64,000 nt of DNA from contig NC_052614.1 of assembly GCF_016545825.1 (NCBI RefSeq), positions 35,000,072-35,064,071 on the forward strand. Direction: 5' to 3'. How positions within the stretch are numbered: position 1 is the first letter of the stretch; every line of letters starts with the position of its first letter. A program made the position numbers and the translations under genes. Shown here piece by piece: positions 57,950-64,000 of this stretch. The notes below the pieces were generated by a model. It was given only the letters and a program-made list of their open reading frames with translations. It ran no database searches and had not been told where the DNA came from. Source of the stretch: Eucalyptus grandis. Taxonomy: Eukaryota; Streptophyta; Magnoliopsida; Myrtales; Myrtaceae.

Positions 57950-58945
57950 TGTAGAAAAAGTTTTGTCACCATAAAAAATGGGGAGATTGTTAGAAAAAGC
58001 TCTTTATTGTTTTGAACCTAACAAAACCTTTCCACAATCTAGTCTGAAGACTCCAAGACTTTATTGATGACATCTAAAGACCTACACACTTTAGGATCAA
58101 AGTCTACTCATGCCGACAAATTCCAAATTGAACGTTACTGAAGAATGAAGAGCTATTCAGATGGATCATTATCTTTAAGAATTCGGGTCATATGATTTAT
58201 AAAAGGCTTTCATGATGGATATAGCCTTTTTAAAATCAATTCGTATGAGCAAGTCTTTTTGAATGGTGAGTAAATTTCGAAAGTTCTACTTACGGAAACT
58301 AACATCCTAATTATATGGGCGGACAAGATTGACAGGCTTTTGTTCTCTATCATCAAACGACTCGACATCTTCGTAATTTATTCCGTCCAATGGGTAGATT
58401 GGAAGAATTCATTTGAAAAGTGCCAATAGTCGTTTTGGCATGAATAAGTATTTAAGGCAAGCTTGCTAGTTGTTGAGTAGAGAGCGGGACAGAAAAATTT
58501 CAAAATCTGAAGCTTCCTCATTCTTTACTATTTCAATTGTCAAGCTCAATTTGTACGCAAAAGAGAGAGTAAACACCAGTGAGACTTTGGAAGACTATGG
58601 TAGAGTCTTTGCACTGTGAAGTCAAGATTGTGAGACTGTAAAATCACTTTTGATTCATAGTAGATTCCAGCCAATAGAATGTCAATGCGAGATAGTGGAC
58701 GTAGACTTAATCTAAGCCAAACCACTATAAATTTTGTGTTCTCACTCTTTTCCCTGAACTCTTTTATTCATTTGTAAATTTGTTTAATAGCTAAACTCTC
58801 TCTAGTCCATTACTTTGTAGATTCCATTTCAAAAGAAAAAGGTTTTATAAACATTTCCACAAAAACTTTTTAACACCTACTCACCCCCACCTATTCACCC
58901 CCCTCTAGGTGTTGATACTAGCGATTTCAGGTACTGCCTATACGA
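57950..58945 (+). mobile_element. Copia element 3' end: polypurine tract and LTR
   Basis: GTTTTGTCACCATAAAAAATGGGGAGA is followed by TGTTAGAAAAAGC at 57988, the usual polypurine/LTR junction of plant Ty1/copia elements. The far side contains CTACTCACCCCCACCTATTC and CCCTCTAGGTGTTGATAC (58876-58918), the usual LTR end region. No primer site follows and no pol precedes, so only the 3' end remains. The exact right end is uncertain. Confidence 0.65.
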
Positions 58946-59480
58946 TTTCTTTCCTTAAACCTATACAGACTAATAAAAAATGCCAACTGTAGCTGTCTTC
59001 TCACTGGAGTCTCTCGCTAACCCTTCAAATAACCTAGTTATTTTGCTCCATGCTTTATCTTAATTTCCTACTATGTGAATCTAGGTCTTTCAATGACTTC
59101 TTGGCTAACCTAAAAATTGTCATCAGATGTACTTGATTGTTACATAACTATCTACTTGATCTTTACAGCTTTGACATAAACATCATTAACAGCTGATCTT
59201 TTTGGTTGATCGATGATTTTTGTCATAACAAAACTTCTGTGAATCACACCATAGATGTTGTGTAGTTCATTGGTTCAAATATTTGAAAACATTATATGAA
59301 ATTTTATAATAAAGTAGTTTGGAGATTATCAAAATCCTTTGAAGATGTTCAAAATCATTTGGTGACACTATTGGGTTGGTTATGAACTCGTTGGCTGTTT
59401 TCTAACGTAGTCTGCTTTTCGTAGACCATCTGCATGTGGAGAAAGAGGTTGGCCCACTAGCACATGCACCAATGGCTATT
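58946..59480. other. Uncertain; may continue the LINE-type remnant
   Basis: No clean frame on either strand. The minus strand upstream of the DUF4283 remnant's end decays into stops. No LTR ends. Confidence 0.35.
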
Positions 59481-59825
59481 GTTCGATACTCGTTTCTTGT
59501 CCCTCTCCAATGTAAACGTGAACATGAAGAGGCCTAGTTCTATTGTATCGCATGCTACCTTCTTGGTTTTTCAAGCCTTTCTCATGGTGGAAAGAAATGC
59601 CAATTGGTTCAAAATAGGCCTAGAGAAAAGTTTACCCAGCAACGTCAGGTTACCTACTCCCATTTTCTCCCCAAGAATTTTCTCAAACACAGTAGCTACA
59701 ACATCTTCTGACCACATCTTTTCCATCCTTTTGCACAGCACTGCCAATCTACGGTCTTTTTCTATTTCCCCTTCCATGCTAATCACTCTTCTGTACTTAC
59801 AGCGCTCGCGGACTAAGGACAACAA
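59481..59825 (-). pseudogene. DUF4283 (LINE ORF1-type) remnant
   Basis: The minus-strand frame gives MEGEIEKDRRLAVLCKRMEK, LTLLGKLFSRPILNQLAFLS, TMRKA, a TGA at 59571 and then KTKKVACDTIELGLFMFTFT, ERDKKRV. The (L)GKL-xx-RP-N-x-AF-x-x-TM pattern followed by GLF-F-F----D--RV is the DUF4283 domain found in plant LINE ORF1 proteins and related zinc-knuckle proteins. The stop falls where Trp is usual. No reverse transcriptase was found nearby, so it is a fragment. Confidence 0.6.
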
Positions 59826-59999
59826 AATTATTTAATACTTTTTAAACAATTATCCCCCCTGGTTCTTTACTCATTCCTAGAACCATAATTTTTTGCTAGC
59901 ACTACGAATGAACATCAAAAAGCGATTGCTACGTGCTCAATTAAATTTTTGTATGGTGGGGCCTCTACCATGTGTTCTTGTGCATGACATGTAATTCGA

Positions 60000-61030
60000 T
60001 GAAAAGGAATTTTCACTTGTCGGCTTAGTTGGAATCTGAAACATGAAGTCGATTGTTGTATGCATGATAACAAAAAATTGTCGAAATGAAAATGATAGTC
60101 GCCAGCTTGGTTTAAGTTCGGATATGACGTCAGTTGTCCTGGAAATTGAACGTGACGTGGGTCTTACGTGGAAGAGAGACGTCCCCGATAATGGAGGCAT
60201 GGTTGGCTCTCCATTACAGTCAAATCCCGGGAAGCGTACATCATGTGGATACGAGGATATAATTGTTGTGGTCCTTAAGCATGACAAAAAATGGTGCGAG
60301 TACACAATTAGTTTTGTTTTCTAGGAGAGATTCCAAGTGGCTAGTGCATGCATGCGGTTCCGTTCCGTGTTGGTGGCGCCTCCACATGATATCTCCCGCT
60401 ACACCATGGTAGCCTCGATCTCTCTCTCTCTCTCTCTCTCTCACACTAGATCTAGGCCAGGGCATTGCGTCCCTCACAAGCCACACCTCGCCCATGCAAT
60501 GGTCCCTTGCCTATGCCTAATCGTTGATTATTGTCGAGTGTTGGCCATAGGCTAAAGGAAAATAAAAGGGAAAGAAAAGATGAAAAAAAAAAAGCATTCA
60601 TAAAATCAATTTTTTTTTAAAAAAATATCCATGTTAATGCTATCTATACCACATAAAACGGTCAACATACATGTTAGCAATTTCCAATCAAAATTGACCG
60701 TAATAACTACATTGATGAATTGTCAAAAATTTTACTATTAAATTAGCATAATTGAAAAGTTTATAAGTGAATTGGCTAATGTATAATAGGTTTTTGACTA
60801 AATTAGCTTAATGCTCTCGGGTACTCAATCAGTTAAATCTATTTTTGTGTTATTGTAGCCGATGAGTCCCGCCCCGCCCGGTTAGTGAGGGGGGTGGTTG
60901 GGGTGGAGGTGTAGCGACGTAGTGGTGGTCCTTGTAATGATGGTCCTTGATTGCCGTCACTGCTCATAATGGCTATGGACAATGGTGGCTAACATAGTGG
61001 TGGGTACAGTGGTATGAACGGTAGGCCGGT
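60000..61030. repeat. 1.1-kb tandem duplication, copy 1
   Basis: Blocks in order: GTCGATTGTTGTATGCATGA, GAAATTGAACGTGACGT(G)GG, GAGAGACGTCCCCGATAATG, CCAAG.GGCTAGT, a CT run (60419-60442), CATACATGTTAGCAATTTCC, AAATTAGCATAATTGAAAAG and ATTGTAGCC(G/A)ATGAGTCC. All recur about 1.1 kb to the right. A GC-rich cassette with A-rich tail (60450-60600) lies in this copy only. Frames across the unit are open for ~95 residues but show no known domain. Confidence 0.85.
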
Positions 61031-61035
61031 GGTGA

Positions 61036-61183
61036 CGATTGTTGTGTGCATGATAACACAACAATCGTCAGCTTAGTTGCAATCTGAAACAGGTGGTCGA
61101 TTGTTGTGTGCATGATAACAGAACAATCGTCAGCTTAGTTGCAATCTGAAACAGGTGGTCGATTGTTGTTGTGTGCATGATAA
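61036..61183. repeat. 62-bp tandem repeat containing an 11-bp hairpin
   Basis: Units start at 61036, 61098 and 61160 (the third is partial). In the first unit GATTGTTGTGT (61037-61047) and ACACAACAATC (61056-61066) are perfect reverse complements around an 8-base loop. Confidence 0.92.
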
Positions 61184-61495
61184 CAAGAAATTATCGACAT
61201 GAAAAGGATAGTCGTCGGCTTGGTTTAAGTTCGAAAAATGAAGTCACATGTCCTCGAAATTGAACGTGACGTAGGTCTTACGTGGAAGAGAGACGTCCCC
61301 GATAATGGAGGCCTCGTCGGCTCTCCATTACACTCAAATCCCGGGAGGCGTACTTCATGTGGATGCGAGGATATAATTGTTGTGGGCCTTAAGGATGACA
61401 AAAAATGGTGCGAGTACAAAATGATTTTGTTATCGGGGAGAGATTCCAAGAGGCTAGTACGCCTCCACATGATATGTCCCCCTACACCATGGTGG

Positions 61496-61531
<36 letters not shown>

Positions 61532-62190
61532 AACGAGCCATAGGAGTGAGCGCATGTCAATTTGATTTCTTTTACGTTTTCATTTGCTTTTAGTTGATTT
61601 TCCTCAAGAAAATTATTCAAAGAGTGATAAAAGAATTGTGGGGCAATCAATTCAATCTTAAAACCTTTTGATAATTCACCAATTAAGTCCTTCTGAGAAA
61701 TTATGGTCGATAATTGCTAACACAAGCGCTGGCCATCCTAGGTGGCGTGGTCAGACCCAAAATTGACACAATGCCACGTAAAACAGCAACATACATGTTA
61801 GCAATTTCCGGTCAAAATTGACCATAATTACTACATTGATAAATTGTCAAAAATTTATTATTAAATTAGCATAATTGAAAAGTTTATAAGTGAATTGGCT
61901 AACATATAATTGGTTTTTGATAAAATTACCTTAATTCACACAGGTACTCAATTAGTTGATTGATTTTTGTGTTATTGTAGCCAATGAGTCCGTACTGTTA
62001 ATTGCACACCATATCAAATTTCTGTTAAATAGCTTTTAAAAATGAAAAGTTGTATAACAAGACGGAATCAAGCCATACCAACTAGTGATGGTCATTCTAA
62101 TGACGGTCGCTAATTCCCGTCACTGCCCATAATGGCGATAGACAATGGTGGCGGTTCTAGGTAGTAGGTATGGTGGCTAACATTTTTAAT
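61036..62190. repeat. 1.1-kb tandem duplication, copy 2
   Basis: It repeats the blocks of copy 1 with many substitutions. The CT run at the same place is longer (61497-61529). Its left end carries an extra 62-bp tandem repeat. It ends around GGCGATAGACAATGGTGGC (62142), which matches GGCTATGGACAATGGTGGC at 60970. Confidence 0.85.
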
Positions 62191-62749
62191 ATTTTTATTC
62201 CAGTAAATACAGCGTGTGTCTTGGGGGACAAAGGTGAGAAATCAAATCCACTCAGTGTAGGAGCATTCAAACAAAGAATGATGGATGCCCAAATAGATGA
62301 CTCTCCAGCTTGGGGAAAAAAAGTTTAAAATATCGTTCTAATCGTAATTGAACTTCCCTACAAAAACAACTTTTTGATGACAGGAATGCATACGCTTCCT
62401 ACGAGAGAATAACATTCTAACACGCGATGTCGATTGTAACGAGGAAGTGCGAGTTTGCAATGCAATTTCGTACTAATCCCTACACTTCACTCCATACCCT
62501 TCACACACACACTCTCGACTGCGTTTCGACATTTCAGTGCCAGGATGCCAGGATGCCACTTTAAGATGTGACTGTCAATCATGATGGCTTCAACCATAGA
62601 ATATGCCTGACTTATGTTTATATTGGATACGCAGTTACGTTGCCTATATGGAAACTGGAAACACTTGCAACGATATAAAATACGTGGCAGATTTATGGTC
62701 TATAAAAACTGCTTTGTCAAAAGATAGAGCACGTATGTGTAGTTCATAG
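62191..62749. other. No recognisable gene
   Basis: Mixed-composition sequence without clear frames, ends or repeats apart from CAGGATGCCAGGATGCCA at 62542. Confidence 0.45.
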
Positions 62750-64000
62750 TACAAGCTCCCAAAGTGAGGGTGTAGTGCTTGTCACCCGACCCATTTGCTT
62801 ATATGACCGATTTTCGTGATAATATTATGTTGAAAATCACAGTAGTAATCGGAAACAATCCTAAGCCTATCACGGTCGAGTGATAGATATTGATTCACCC
62901 ACAACATGAGAAACTCACGTCTCACTCAATGTTATACAAGCATAAACAAAATCCATTCCATATAGTATGAGGAACTCACGCCTCACTAATATTCAAGCAT
63001 CACGAAAATCCATTTCATAATGCGAGGAAATCATGCACACGAGATTCATTTATTAACAACCGAAATCCATTGACTATTTTGAAATCCATCGGGTAACGTC
63101 ACCCTAATCCAAGGGTGACGGCTAGAATTATTACAACATCCCCGTCCTTTTGACGAGGCATCTTGTTGGCATGGGGGAATCTTGTTCTTATTAACAAGGC
63201 ATCCCATTGCAAGGGGGCAATGTCGCCGAGTCCATCGGTCGACGGCTAGAAATTAGTCATCGTGTGACCATGCATCAAGTATCACAATCCGGTTTCTTAT
63301 CTTCACTCTTAGTTCAAAGGCCTGAAGGCATGCAATGCATAAGTGTGTGAATTCAGTTACCGAAACCAAGACGTTAAGCATGCCCAGCATGAATCAAGGA
63401 TCGCAACTTGATCCGACATGTTTGAGCACCGATCTAGTACCCAACTTGGCTCGGGAGCGATATACCTTGATGTCGCACTGAGACCATGATTGGACTAGTT
63501 TGTCATGACATGTTCACCGACCTAGTATCAGATTTGGCTCAAAAAACGATATGTCTCAATATCGCACCGAGACCATGAAATGACTAGCTTGTCGTGACAT
63601 GTTCACCGACCTAGTATCAAAGTTGGCTAGGGAACGATACGCCTTCATATTGCACCAAGATTCCTTGTAATCCCACGTACGTCAAGGCTGACAAAACCCA
63701 TTTTCAAAGCTTGGGGCGTGAACTAAAAGCATGCACTTTTGAAATAGTTTAAAATAGTTTTGTAAGCAAATAAGAAACTTTCACAAAAACGCTTTCCAAA
63801 TCGGCTTGAGTCAAAGCATGATTGAAGCATATGAAACAAGTACACAAATCAAACTTCTTTCAAAGCAATTCAAGCCACAGTATGAGCCAAGTTCAACAAA
63901 CAAGAACCAAAGTCAATCAAGGATCAAAGTCTAAACCACTCCACGAAAACACAACCCAACCTCAGCAACAACAAGCCAACCAACTTTAGTCAACGACTTG
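62750..64000 (-). mobile_element. LTR-like tract related to 45.5-46.7 kb, inverted
   Basis: CAACATGAGAAACTCACG.CTCACTCAAT.TTATAC..G.ATAAACAAAATCCATTCCATA and later AAGGCATGC.ATGCATAAGTGTGTG..T match 45840-46230 in order. It carries a ~90-bp triplication at 63415-63665. It runs off the window. No coding. Confidence 0.5.
63415..63665. repeat. ~90-bp tandem repeat, about 2.7 copies
   Basis: Units GACATGTT(...)CACCGA(C/T)CTAGTA, TTGGCT, ATCGCACCGAGACCATGA start at 63415, 63507 and 63596. The related tract at 46265-46360 has a single unit. Confidence 0.88.

Overview
This is nuclear DNA from a flowering plant. The evidence is a class I HKT sodium transporter gene in the three-exon layout seen in land plants, several lineages of plant Ty3/gypsy and Ty1/copia LTR retrotransposons with initiator-tRNA-Met primer sites, a degraded chloroplast atpA insertion, and plant-only repeat genes (GRF zinc finger, DUF4283). 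A woody eudicot such as a member of the Myrtaceae is a guess only; nothing in the window fixes the species.

The one gene that looks intact is the HKT1-type transporter on the minus strand (exons 25317-26515, 22857-23078 and 22558-22756; 539 residues). It has a TATA box at 26583-26590 and lies in an island (about 22.0-28.4 kb) in which no recognisable LTR retrotransposon was seen. A fragment of chloroplast atpA sits upstream of it at 27.7-27.9 kb.

Almost everything else is decayed transposon. Family A is a CRM-like gypsy element whose LTRs begin TGATGCG and end CGCATCA. It recurs at 1-3.3 kb, 7.2-10.5 kb (minus), 29.8-32.5 kb, 39.1-39.8 kb (solo LTR with a 5-bp target duplication), 41.6 kb, 51.3-54.6 kb and 54.75-55.47 kb. 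Family B LTRs (TGTGACACC...GGTGTGACA) occupy 5.9-11.0 kb, where a family A element interrupts them, and 12.0-15.24 kb, where two copies point at each other. A Tekay-like chromovirus fills 15.2-21.7 kb: pol, a fourfold repeat of its chromodomain end, and a 3-kb LTR. A second Tekay-like pol remnant runs on the minus strand at 55.5-57.9 kb and is followed by a copia 3' end at 57.95-58.95 kb. Further LTR-like tracts occur at 33.2-36.5, 45.5-48.6, 50.3-51.3 and 62.75-64.0 kb.

Smaller pieces include MITE-like elements (11.1-11.8, 40.2 and 40.8-41.5 kb), a CACTA-like terminus (43.36 kb), a GRF zinc-finger pseudogene (44.1-44.5 kb), a DUF4283 LINE-type remnant (59.5-59.8 kb), a 1.1-kb tandem duplication (60.0-62.2 kb) and several minisatellites. 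The features do not form a pathway: the window is one ion-transporter gene within repeat-rich DNA. No prokaryotic system, CRISPR array, rRNA or tRNA gene was recognised.
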